A DNA stretch of 64,000 nucleotides, from contig NC_092804.1 in assembly GCF_040954645.1 (NCBI RefSeq), forward strand, positions 41,011,753 through 41,075,752, read 5' to 3'. The stretch comes from Diabrotica undecimpunctata (Eukaryota > Arthropoda > Insecta > Coleoptera > Chrysomelidae). Position numbers and translations under genes: made by a program. The notes under the pieces are model-generated. The model was not told the origin of the DNA and made no database searches. It worked only from the letters and a program-made list of their open reading frames with translations. Below, in pieces: positions 1 through 12,300 of this stretch. Each line of letters begins with the position of its first letter. The stretch's first letter is position 1.

Positions 1-34
1 AAAAATACTGATAAATTTTAATTCACTTTTGTAG

Positions 35-121
35 TTACATAGTTTTGAAAGTAATGATGATATTACATTAGATCAGGATAATAATCATTATGACATCCCA
101 CATAACCCTTTTGTTTTATGA
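35..121 (+). CDS. Candidate terminal coding exon of an upstream host gene
   Basis: A pyrimidine-rich stretch ending in ttttgtag (27-34) makes a plausible splice acceptor. From 35 there are 28 open codons rich in D, N and H (ending DIPHNPFVL) and then TGA at 119-121. An AATAAA follows at 152-157. The combination fits the last coding exon and short 3' UTR of a gene lying mostly left of the window. The domain is not recognised. The next gene's ATG is only about 190 bases downstream. The stretch is short, so a chance open frame remains possible. Confidence 0.4.
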   Translation, partial: LHSFESNDDITLDQDNNHYDIPHNPFVL

Positions 122-151
122 ATTTAATTTAATTGGTAATTACTTAAGATA

Positions 152-157
152 AATAAA
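152..157 (+). promoter_or_regulatory. AATAAA polyadenylation signal candidate
   Basis: Exact AATAAA about 30 bases after the stop of the candidate terminal exon at 35-121. Its value depends on that exon being real. Confidence 0.35.
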
Positions 158-309
158 TCGATGGAAACAATGGTTTTTTATTTCTAAATGTTCAATTTAA
201 TATTTCATTATAAAAGTAACACAGTAGTTTATTGTAGTATATTATAGCAAACAGTAAAATGACTGTTTATTTTGTTAATATAGATATCATTCGTTGTAAT
301 ATATTAATA

Positions 310-3300
310 ATGAAAGTGATTGAGATTATATTTTTGTGTTCAGTTATTGTAGTGGCTTATGCAGGTACATTATTTAATAAACTATTTATTAATTATATCT
401 TTTAACGTTGGTCATACGATTTTTTATTTCCTCATTTTTTAACCGGATACCTAATTTCATGACATAGAGTAACGTGATAATTGCACAATGGTAACAGATA
501 ATTCGTAACGCCGTCAATAATTGGTAACGACATTTCGTAAAATAGACAGTTCGTAACTACAACTATTCGGAAAGGTATAATAGGTATAATTCGTAATGTT
601 AAAATTTAATTATTTTATTTATATTGTTAACGATTGCCAGATTAGCATTTTTAAGAATGAAGCCACTCCTAATGCGAAGAAATCTTAATTGGAAAATCAG
701 ACTATACTCCAAATTCAATAGGATTGTCAGGGCAGACATTTTGTAGTTCGTAAACACTTGATAGTAAGCGGCTATATATTTATTTATTTATTAGCACACA
801 AATTTACTTCTCGAATTTTCATTTTTGGCGGTTACATCTTATATAAGTCCGAACTGGATAAAGTATACTCGCTTTGTTGCGAAATTTATTATTTAGTACC
901 GCGTGCAGCTTATCAGTGTCGTTAAGGTGTACCTGAATGTCAAGAAAGGGACAGACGGACATTGTTGTCTTTTTCGAAAATAATATTCTTATTGCACTAC
1001 GGCAACATTGCTAAAACTCGACGGCAAATAGTGAAAATAAATATTAAAATCAGGTAGTCAGAATTATTACATGAGCGCACAGTTGGGTATTATGGCATCA
1101 AAACCAACTTGCAGTACATCTGTTGATAAACCGGATAAAAGGAGGTGGTTATCTGTAAAAGAAAAACAAATGATCAAATCTGTTTATGAGGGATTACGTA
1201 AAAGATATCAAGATATGTTTATATAGGACGGCGCGGCATTGTCTGGCGATTTAACGAAAGTATCGGCTCGTATGGTTTTTCGAATAATTCAAGGTAATTA
1301 ACCACTTCAAAAACCTATTCATAAAGAACGTACAAAAAGTTCATGGATTTTATCTTAGGAACGAAATGCCCACGTTAAATGCTATTCAACGAGAAATTAA
1401 TGCAGACGCAGATGATACTTTAAATAAAATATCCATGCGGATATTACAAAGAACATTATGTGAAATGGATTTTAGGTATGTAAAGAGAAGTCGGAAAAGT
1501 TTTTTAATCGAGAGAGACGAACTAGTGATATGGCGGAGACAATATTTACAAAAAATTCGTGATTTTAGATGTCTTGGGACGTAAAATTTATTATCTGGAC
1601 GAGACGTGGTTAAATGAGGGTTATACGAAATCCTAATTATGGCAAGACTTAAATATTAAAAGTTCATGACAGGCTTTTCATAAGGGACTTTCAACCGGCT
1701 TAAAAGCACCTTCGGGCAAAGAAAGACGCCGCAATATTATGTACATAGGAAGTGATTCAGGTTTCTCGAAAGGCAGATAGATTTTAATGAATACATGAAA
1801 AAAAGTTTAATTACTTGATGTAGTGTGGAAACATAAGACTTCCTACATCAAGTTTGCAGTAGACGAAATGGCACGTGAGCATGGCATCACCGTGTTAAGG
1901 ATTCCACCGTATCATTGTGAATTGAATTCTATCAAACTGATAATATGGCACATATTAAAAATGAGAAAGCGCAAAAAAACATACCCTTTAAATTAAAAGA
2001 TGTCAAATTATTATTAGAACAAACCATACAAAATGTAACCGCTTCCAACTGGCAGTCATGCATTAAACACGCACAGAAAGAAAAAGATAAAATCTGGAAC
2101 GTAAACACGCGTGTTGATGTTATTGTCGAATCCATTCTTATTACTCCAGGAGAAGACAGTAGTGATGTTAAATTAAATGGTAAAATAATATAATAGTTAT
2201 TTATTGTACAAGACGATAAAATTGTACTTTATCTTCGAGAGCGTTTTTTAGCGTCGAGGCGTCAGTCGATACGCTAATTATGCTCGAGAAGATAATGCGA
2301 TTTTATCGTCGTGTGCAATACAACATTTTTTTCTAGAGCAAGACTTCAAGTTCAGGTGAAAAATAGAATTTCAAAGAAAATTGTAATTTTTATCACAAAA
2401 ATCGCAATTGTGTTGCTCCTTTGCTAGGGATATGAATTACTCTGTCAACAAATGAAGTGTATACTTGGCGGACCAGAAAATCAATCCAGTACCTCGAATC
2501 GAGTGTTTAAGCAAACGAGTACAAGTTGTGATGCTCCAAAAATAGATATTTCTAATAATGTTAATTGTAAAATTTCAGTTGTTTTTAATCCTTAATGTTT
2601 GAATTGTAAATTTTATTGAATAAAAAAAAGTTAAAACATTTTATCTACTCTTGCTGTTAAAGTGTCACTTTATCTACCCTTGCGGTTAAAGTGATACTTT
2701 ATCTACTCAAAACAGTTGTTATAGCAACATTTTCACATTAGCTATGAAAAATAATAATATTAATGGAATTGAATGGTAAAGTGAATCAGCATAAAAAGAT
2801 TTATTTTTAATAATAACTAATATACTTAGTTCTAGTAAATTTGTTTTTCGTTGCTGTTGTTGTTTTGTCATTTCCTTCTCCTACGAGGTTATATTATTGG
2901 AAGTACTTACCTAATAACTTTATTATTATTATGGCAAATTTGTTTCTCAAAATTAAGGTATACATTAGGCTGCTGAGACAGTCATATTATTATTTTCTGT
3001 AAAGCAGTTGGTGGTTACATTTGAATATAAATTTTATTTTAAAAATATCAATGATTTCCCTTATTTTAAAAATCTACACGCCACCATTAAACTACACTCG
3101 TCTCTCGTTTCGTGCCCTCTTGAGTCTATCATTTTAAAGTGATACACTGACAATCCTATTGAATTTGGACTATTCGATGTTATATATTCTCAATATTATT
3201 ATATGAAAATCAAGGCTTTCCAACTCTATTAAACATTAAATTACTGCTATCAAAAAAATATTTTTAATGAAAACACATATATGTGATAACAAAACACCAG

Positions 3301-6300
3301 AATACACCACAAAGATCAAAGTCAAAAGCTTACAGGATGACTCCACAAGATACATATTTCAAAAAAGAATAACCGACAAAAGCAGAAGTTTGGCTGAAAA
3401 ACCTGTGAGGGTGAATTGTTTGCCCTCTATGAAACTTTAAATAAGTTCATTTAGTATAACTCTTTTGAACGTCTTGAAGAAGTAATACAAAAGAGAGGCA
3501 AGTCTAAAAGTTTTTGTATACGCCAAATCCTTCCATGATTTTAAGAGAGTCAATTCATCATTACTACAATCCACTCTTTAAATTACCAAAATAAGCGGAG
3601 CTGCATACAGTAGAGTTAAGACCCGTTTACACGGGTAGAGTAATGATGCAAGGACTTGGTAGAGTAGAGTAATTCTACCCGTAAAAACGCTCAGCGCAGT
3701 AGAGTAGCAAGTAGAGTGCATAGTACGTGGTAAAGTAGAGTGACTAGCAACATGTGGCAAAGTAACTCTACTCTACTACCACCACCACCACCACCACCAA
3801 AATATCCACTCGCCTGCGCACTCTACCCGTGAAACGCGGTCAATTCTGGTAAAGTAGAGTAGGTAGGAGAGTGCATAGGGACGCTGTCATTCCGTCTGGA
3901 GTTGTGTTTTGTGTAAATAGTGAAAATGAAGTTCACCGAAGATGAACTTTATTTCACTTTCACTTTAAAACTTGTAGAGATGTATGGCGAATACCAGTGT
4001 TTATGGAATTTAGGTAGTGTACACTACAGAAATAAAAGTAGGAGGCAAGCTGCGGAGGATGAAATCGTCGAAAGAATGGCAAAAGGGGGCTTTGGAGTAA
4101 ACGAGCTCAAGCAAAAAATTAAGAATATAAGGTGCACTTATAATCAAGAGTGTTTAAAAATACAAAAATCAAAAAAATCGGGTTCAGGTTCAGCCGATGT
4201 ATACGTTCCGAAAGTGAAATGGTTCACTCCTATGGAAGCAATTATAAAAGGTGCAAAAAGAAACAAGAAAACTGAAGGCTCACGGGCAAGTTACAGGTTT
4301 TTATTACTTGTTAATAAAAAATACAAAAGAAATAAAAAATGTATTCTTATCAAGAAAAAAGAGCTGAGGCCCCGCGTGTATTCCTTCTTTTAAGCCACTC
4401 TCTCATCCACTCTTTTCTTTGTTACAAAGCGACCTCAGTTACAAATGCATTTGCAACAGTAGCTAAACAATTTTGAATCAATTTTCTTTTTCTTGAATTC
4501 ATTTTGTACTAAACAAACACCTACTCCACAGTATACTAGCATAAGTACTATACTTGTAACTCTCCTCGTGTGAATGGTATCAAGCCATTTTTGGTAGAGT
4601 AGCGAGTAGAGTCGACTCTACTCGCTACTCTACTCTCGTTACAACTCTACTCGTGTAGACAAGTCTTTAGGGTGGAATATGTGAAGTAAAAGGACGCAGA
4701 AATTAATTGACAGAATTGTATTGTATTATAACCTTTATAACTTGGGGTTATAAGGTTATTTATTTTGGTAATAAATATAAAGGACTGGATTGGCGAAAGA
4801 AAGGAAAAAAAAAGAAAGAAAGATAAATAAAAACCAGGCTTAACAATTTAATCAAACGAGAGATAAAGAAAATGGAGAAAAATTAGAGGCAAGTGATATT
4901 AATTGGAAGGGAATTTACGTGACCGGATGGTCAAGCTGGTTAACTAAAAGTTAGTGAGTGAGAAAGAGATAGAGTAAGATAAGAAGATGAGACGTAGATA
5001 TTCGGGGAATGGAGATCGGCTGGCTTTTCGTGCCATGTTATAATAAAATGGATGATGATAAAGAAACAACTGATAAAAACCGAAGATCACTGAGGATGAA
5101 AATTGGTGATGATGAATATAAGTAAATAAAAGGATGTACGTTTTAAAGAGTTCCAACTAAATAGTAATAATATAAGTAAGTATCAACTAATAACTATTTT
5201 CGCGCAAAATATTACATACTTTTTGTAATTTTTCTCTTTTTATACTTTTAAAATGTGAAGAAAAACACAAAAAATGCCAAAAAAATAAAATGTTTTAAAT
5301 CTTTACGGTAATATCTACTAGTAAATTAACCAACATTTCATATTAATTATTGAAGGAATACTGTCGCAACTTTCAGTTCTACAATTTACGGCTAATGGTT
5401 ATTAATAACATCGTACTTACTCCTAATAACATGTAACATGCGACAGTATTTTACCAAGTTTGAAAATTTATTAACGTCGTAATGTCCATTATCATTAAAT
5501 GCAATGTAAATTGACTTACGGCAGAATTTTACTTGTAAAGGTTAAAAAATGATGAAAATAGTTTCAATAATGAAAACTCTATTTTTAGTACTTCAACAAT
5601 ATTCTGCTTGGAGTGCGATAATATAAAGGTAAATATTTAATAGAACAACGTGGCCGTGCTAGTGGAGCTAATTTTTATAAAAATAGAACAGAGAAATTAG
5701 CAAGTAAAATGCAAAATTTTCTAATAACTAAACGTCATTTTTTTACTTATAAACACTATATAAACAATTTGTTAAAAACATAGTTATTTAATTTCAAATA
5801 CTAAAGGTAACAGGCAAATTATATGGAAAAGTGACAAAATTTTAATGAAAAAAATCCTTTAAAATGCGAGTTTGTAAAAATATTGTTATTAATTTGTTTA
5901 TACAAAAATAGCTTCAAAAGTCAATTTTTAAAAAAATTATCATTAACTCTTAAAACTACACCAAAGCTTTAATTTCGGATGATATTAGGGACAATATATC
6001 ACATGTATTCAGCTATAAATTTTCACATAAAAGTTAACCCTCCGTTATAGTTTATTTTTATGAACGAGAGAGTAATTAGCATAATTTTAACTGGTAGCTC
6101 CGGCCACTCCATGGGCGTGCTCAAGACTAATTGAAAAATTACTTTGAATAATTGTAAAAAATCAATGAATTATTTCAGTGTTATAAAGTGTTATGTGTAT
6201 GTAAACAAAAGTGACCTCTTTTATCACACACTATATTAGAACTGACTGGCCTACATTAAAAAGGGTTTTAAAAAATTCACATTTTTTTTAATTTTTAAAA

Positions 6301-9300
6301 ATTACAAAAGAGAAAAAGAGTTTTTAAAACCGTCTAAGGTATGTTAAATAGATGAATAAAAATATTAATATAAAACTTACAGCTACTTGTTACAAATCCA
6401 AATCAGATTCAGAAGATGAACTTTCAGAACCAAGATTTATAATAACTGGCTCGATCATTTTATCATTAATATTGTCCAGCTTCCACATTTTTTCCTCTTC
6501 TTTAATAGTGTGATTTACTGCCTTTTTCCAGTTTTCAGGTTTTACATTATTTACGGCCTCCAAAAACAACTGTTTAACATCATGAATTTTAAAAGTGGTA
6601 TTTTTTCTTGACACTTCACTCTTTATCTGTGCCCATACCAGTTCAATTGGGTTTAATTCACAATGATATGGTGGGGATCTAAGTACTGTCATTCCACGAT
6701 TTTTGGCAATTTCATCAATTTCGTATTTTTTAAATTTTTCTTTATGAAGGGCACACAACGAATAAAGTTCTTTTCTTATAGATCCGGGATGGTACGTAAT
6801 ATTTTTTGAACTCAGCCAATTCTGCAAGTCTTTTTTTAACCACTTGGTTGTGGGCAGTCCTTCTATAAGTCTGGAGTGATAACTTGCATTATCCATTACT
6901 ATTACACAGTTCTTATGAAGAAGATCTATCATTTGTTCGAACCATTCTTGAAAGACATCAGCGTTCATGTCTTCATGGTAGTCACCGGTACGAGTTGATT
7001 CAGAAGTTAATAAACCACCTTCAACAAAACCGTCTGAACTGCCAATGTGTACTATTATCAGCCTGCGTCCCTTTCCTGATGGTGGGTTTAAACCAGTAGA
7101 TAAGTTATTTACAAAAGCGTGCCTTTGACTTGTAACAGTTTTATCCTGCCAAAATTTATTTGGTATATGACCCTCGTTGATCCATGTTTCATCACGATAA
7201 AATATTTTTCTTTTTTGGTTTCTCATTTCCTTTATGATTCTTAGAAAATGTCTTCTTCATATGACAATATCGCTTCTTTCTAATAAAATAGACTTTCTGG
7301 GATTCTTTTTCCAGCGGAAGCCTATTTCTTTTAAAAGTTTCCATAACGTACTTCGACTCATTTCTGGGTAATCCTTATCATCTCGAACTGAGACAAAAAC
7401 TTTATTCAATGTTGGAAATTCTTGTCTAAAGAAGAATTCATGCACTTTCCGTCGAAGTCCTTCTTTAAAATGATATTCTATTTGAAATTTTGGTTTCCCT
7501 GGAGAATTACGTGGCATTTGAAAACTACCACATTTCTCTTCTTTAATAACTCTGTAAATCGTAGATTTCCCAACACCAAGTGTACTGCTAACTAACTCAA
7601 CGGTCTCATCAACACTTTCACATAAACGTTTGTCTGTAAATGATTTAAAACAATTAAATATTAATGTTTTTTCATTAACTGTTAGAGGACCAATTTTTCA
7701 GCGTTTACACGGCACTTCCAAATTTTCCATAACACTAGTATACACAATAAACTGCACCTTGCAACTGAAGTACCTACTTTTAGTGAACTGTTAAGAATTT
7801 TGAATACGCCACTTGGACCTTCCTATATACAAAATGGAAAAACCCACTATCACATTTTCTGTGGAATAAGTTTAGAAGGTAATTATCTAGTCAATTACTG
7901 TCGAAGATTCCTGAAATTAAAGAATTAAATGTTTGATTGTTGAAACCCTTACTTCGTGGAATGCACTCATTTCAGATAAAATAAAACGTTTTATTTTATC
8001 TAAAGAATTAAACTTTATTTTGCAAATAGGTAGGTACTTATTAAACTTTTATTGGTTATATATAACCAATAAAATAAACATCTTACATTTCTTGCAAATT
8101 CATTAGTACCTGTTAACCTCCATCACTCCGACACTGGCAACCTTATTTAGGGATTAGTAATCCCTATTGTATTCTATTCTGCTCCAACCTTTATACCTGG
8201 TGGTCATACTCAATTTAAAATTGTTTTCCTATATACTTCTGTAAACTTGTTGACAAATATCTGTTTTTCATTGAGTCACCCGTATCAACAGTTTAGGGAT
8301 TTGCATACATAATTTATTGTTTTATTACTCTCTCATACATAAAAATACACTATAGTGAATTGACATATTTAGTGGCGTGGGGGATAAATGTTACCCATTT
8401 TTTTGGACTTTGAGTTTATTATCTATGGAAATATAATCAGTACAGTATCTTTATCAAGATAAAACTAAAAAATTACTACAACAAAACTTTATTTTCAAGT
8501 AAACCATATAAACTCATTTTGTAAGCAGTTACAGATTTCTTTCAAATGTTCACGAAAATCCCATTTTTCACATTTGAAACAGAATTTTCTGAAATTTTTA
8601 TCTCAAAGCCCTCCACATACATAACATCTTCCTCGGAATCCGGTTCTAGCTTTGGCTGGCTGCGCATCTTTCTCAATGCCAAGCAGCAGTTTTGCATCTT
8701 GTCGTAACTGCCTTGAAATGTTTGGATTTTGAGACCTTCGTTCTATATTATAAAAAGTCATGATAACTTTATTTTTATGTCCAGTAGACTCATCTATATC
8801 CACAGTGAAATGAGATGTGGATAGCACAAATCGCAGCATTTGTGAAAGCCGAATACGGAGGAGTGCTCCACTCTATTTCGTATTAGAAGAAATTCCAATA
8901 CGAAGTATTGGTAGGTTTACAGGTATTTTACGTTTATTTTTTCTCATTATTTCTACGTAAGTTTGTTTTTTACTGTAAAAAGCCTTTTCGCCAAAGGAAT
9001 ACTAGTGAACCAGTTATCGCCTGTGAAAATCGATTGGATCAAGATATTAGTTCAACTAAACGCAACACAATTTCTTCTCCCGAATTGCTTAATTTGTAAG
9101 GACCTTCTGGCTGCCTACCTACATAGACTTCCAAATTCAAAGTATAATCTGTCTAGGGTCAGTTAAAGCAAATACTTTGGAGGCCGTATTTAGTCGGCTT
9201 ACTCGGTATGTACTGGTTAAAGCTGCATCTACCTCTAAATGCCAGAAGTTGTTCGTGAGGTACTCAATATATGAAAAGTAAGCTTGAAAATTGATCAAAA

Positions 9301-12300
9301 GTAATTCCAGTAAAAGTCTTATTGGTGTTAATTTGTCAATGGCGTTTCGCTTATCTCTATTAATAACAGTGTCAAACCGTAAGCATCGTATCAAGAAGCA
9401 AAATCAATCTGGATTCACTCAGAGATAAGTACCAAGATTACACACCATTTCCCTTTGAATTATCCCAGAAACTGTGTGAGGTTTTTAAACGATCGCAAAG
9501 AACCTATTAGAAACAATAAACCTATAAATACTCGAATTTACGTTGAATCTGTAGTTGTGCATTTCGATCTTGTTGGAAATTGTTGCTGATTTTATCTATA
9601 TAAATATTAGTGCAATGAACTATTGTGTTTATCACTATCCCATAGAAGAAAATACTTTAGATGTCAGTTTCATGTCAAATGTCTTTTTTCTCGAGCAATA
9701 CCTTTCGGTCCTGACAAGTGGCATTTTATTATGTTCACAATCACTAACGTGCACAAGTTTGTACGTTTTTTGCAGGGTCTCTTTTCCTCCATTTTGTTTC
9801 ATCTTTTCCCGTGTAATACTCTTCCGCTCGATTGTCACTTTTACCTATGTTAGTATCACTTCTATCAGTTTCATTTGCTTCTTGTACGGAAGCCGCATTA
9901 TGTTCACTTTCAGCCACGTGGTCTTCTTCTTCAAAATCACTTTCGTCGTCAGTACTAGCTCCATCCTTGTTATCACTTATTTCCTTAAATTATTTCAAAC
10001 AAACATCAGGATCGTTACTTCTTTTAACTTTACGCTTCTTCGAATTCTCTATTTTGTCCTTAAAAAAGTAAGATCCTGTAAAAATCACGAGTTAATATCA
10101 TTATGATTCAGGATTCGTAAGTACAGTAAATATGTGCTAAAAAATTAGTATCGTTAGTACACCAAAATCGAAAACTTACTTTGACAAACTTAACAACACG
10201 GTTAGTGGCGTAAAGGACAGTCGTCAACCACTAAAAGACTTATGAAAATGCTTGGCAACTAAGCGCTTGTTACTATGAACAACCACATTATACGAGGGTA
10301 GATTGATATTAAACTAGCCTTTGATAGATGGCGCTACTTGATACCGAATTGGTTTCGGTGTTGACATTTGCCATTCATGACATGACTTCTGTCATAATTT
10401 TAAGTTTTAAAAACAATTAGTTTGATTTTTACAGCCGTCAAAAGCAAGAAAATTTTGTATTTTCGGAGAAATGGAAAAAATCGAGTATCGTTCGGTGATT
10501 AAGTCCCTCCACAAAAAGGGTAAACCGAATGTGCAAATCAAAGCCGACTTGGATGAAGTTTATGGTGAGGTTGCACCTTCGTTGGCAACAGTAAAATTTT
10601 GGAAAGATGAATTTGTTCGTGGTCGTACGAGTGTTTTTTATGATGAGCGTCCCGGGAGGCCAAATGAAGTCACCACGCCGGAAATGATTAACAAAGTCCA
10701 TGACATGATTATGGCAGATCGTCGAATTAAGCAACGCGAGTAAATAGAGGTCCTAAACATTTTCTACGAATGCATACACAACATCATTCACCATCATTTG
10801 GACATGAAAAAGCTTTCCGCGCGATGGGTGTCGCGTTTGCTGACAATCGATCAAATGCAAAAACGTGTGACTACTTCGGAGACGCTTTTGGCGATGATAC
10901 GGCGCGATCCGAAGGATTTTTTTCGCCGATTTATCACTGTTGATGAAACCTGCGTGCAATATTACACACCGGAAACCAAAGAAGTGTGCAGGAAGAAGTG
11001 CACATTCGGCCGACAAAGCGATGGCGACTGTTTTCTGGGATGCGAAGGGCATCATCCACATCGACTACTTGGAAAAAGGAAAAACAATCAATGGTGAGTA
11101 CTACGCACCATTATTGGATCGATTCAATGCCAAATTGCGTCGAAAACGCCCAGGTTTGGAACGCAAAATAGTGGTCTTTCATCAAGACAATGCCGGCTCA
11201 CCGATCGGCGGTCGCTATGGCAAAATTACACGAATTGGGCTATGAATTGGTTGAACACTACCGTATTCCCCAGATCTTGCCGCCAACGATTTTTTCCTGT
11301 TTCCAAACCTAAAAAAATGGCTTGGAGGATGCCGTTTTGCAACAAATGATGAAGTCGTCGCTGAAACTTCGACCTATTATCACCATATGGGATGTAAGGG
11401 CTTGTCAAAATATGGCCACTTATACACTTCCACGGTGCCTTACAGAGGGCCTTCGACCAGTATATTCGAAGTACCCTCTGCGTATCTTCCATCCTAGGTA
11501 TTTCTTACACAGGAAATAAATGAAACTCGGTTTAGGAGGTGGGCAAGGCCCAGCCACAGAGTCTAAAATGTTCGTAGAACTGGAGCAACGCCCCCACATC
11601 GAACTCTCAGGGTGCAGAGACCCTATTTGGGAGCCGAGACTAGACTGATCCGAGAGCTGAAAAATGTCCCATATTTATTAGCATATTAATATTTATATGG
11701 CATTTTCAGATCTCTCGGCCAATAGAAAAATATAAAGATGTTCAAAGACAGGGCGATGCGCATCAGGGTGCGTATTAGTCCACGACTAAGGCACGAGGAT
11801 GACACTATTTTGAATGGCTCGAGCAAAAGTACTATTCGGATGGGTTAAAAAAAATTGGAACATCGTCTTACTAAGTGTATCGAGCTAAAAGGGGACTATG
11901 TTGAGAAATAAATCGATTTAATCCCAAAAAACTTGTTTTTTCTATCAAAGGCTAGTTTTACATCAATCCACCCTGGTAAATTCACTCGCACACTGCTTGG
12001 AAGGTACTGACGTCTAAGTAGCGGTAAAGCTGACACCTACCGATTTAAATATGTGAGTAGAAATAATGGAGTGGGTGATGTATGTCAACTACGCTACTAA
12101 CGGAGAGTTAACACATAGCGTTATTATGCGTACACTATTAAGCCTACATCAGATCTGAAAGCAAAAAAAATTGAATATGAAGGCTTATTTTATCATATTA
12201 AATGATACAACGATTGAAACATTATTTATGTTAAATATTTAAAAAAGGTTAACAAAAGAACTGTGATTTTAAGCATATAAACATTCAAAATAACTGATTA

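Larger units (their letters stand above)
3619..4666 (+). mobile_element. PIF/Harbinger-type DNA element, non-autonomous
   Basis: The element is flanked by the 3-bp target duplication TTA (3616-3618 and 4667-4669), the PIF/Harbinger signature. Its inverted ends pair as AGACCCGTTTACACGGGTAG and AGACTTGTCTACACGAGTAG. At 1048 bp it is too short for a full element: it keeps the MADF-domain gene (3920-4393) but shows no DDE nuclease. Both ends are packed with the heptamer GTAGAGT and its complement, probably binding sites for an element protein. A (CCA)n run lies at 3776-3799. It is inserted in intron 1 of the SVWC gene. Confidence 0.75.

Noticed and set aside
4944..5156. 70-codon Phe/Tyr/Ser-rich minus-strand frame
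   Set aside because: It arises from translating the complement of a purine-rich low-complexity run.
9137..9394. 85-codon minus-strand frame in piggyBac remnant 1
   Set aside because: Only part follows the piggyBac reading; it is a chance open stretch across frameshifted transposase, not a separate gene.
9555..10106. 183-codon + strand frame with hydrophobic, membrane-like composition
   Set aside because: It is exactly antisense to the acidic N-terminal part of piggyBac remnant 1; the Ser/Phe/Leu composition is the complement of an Asp/Glu/Lys-rich segment.
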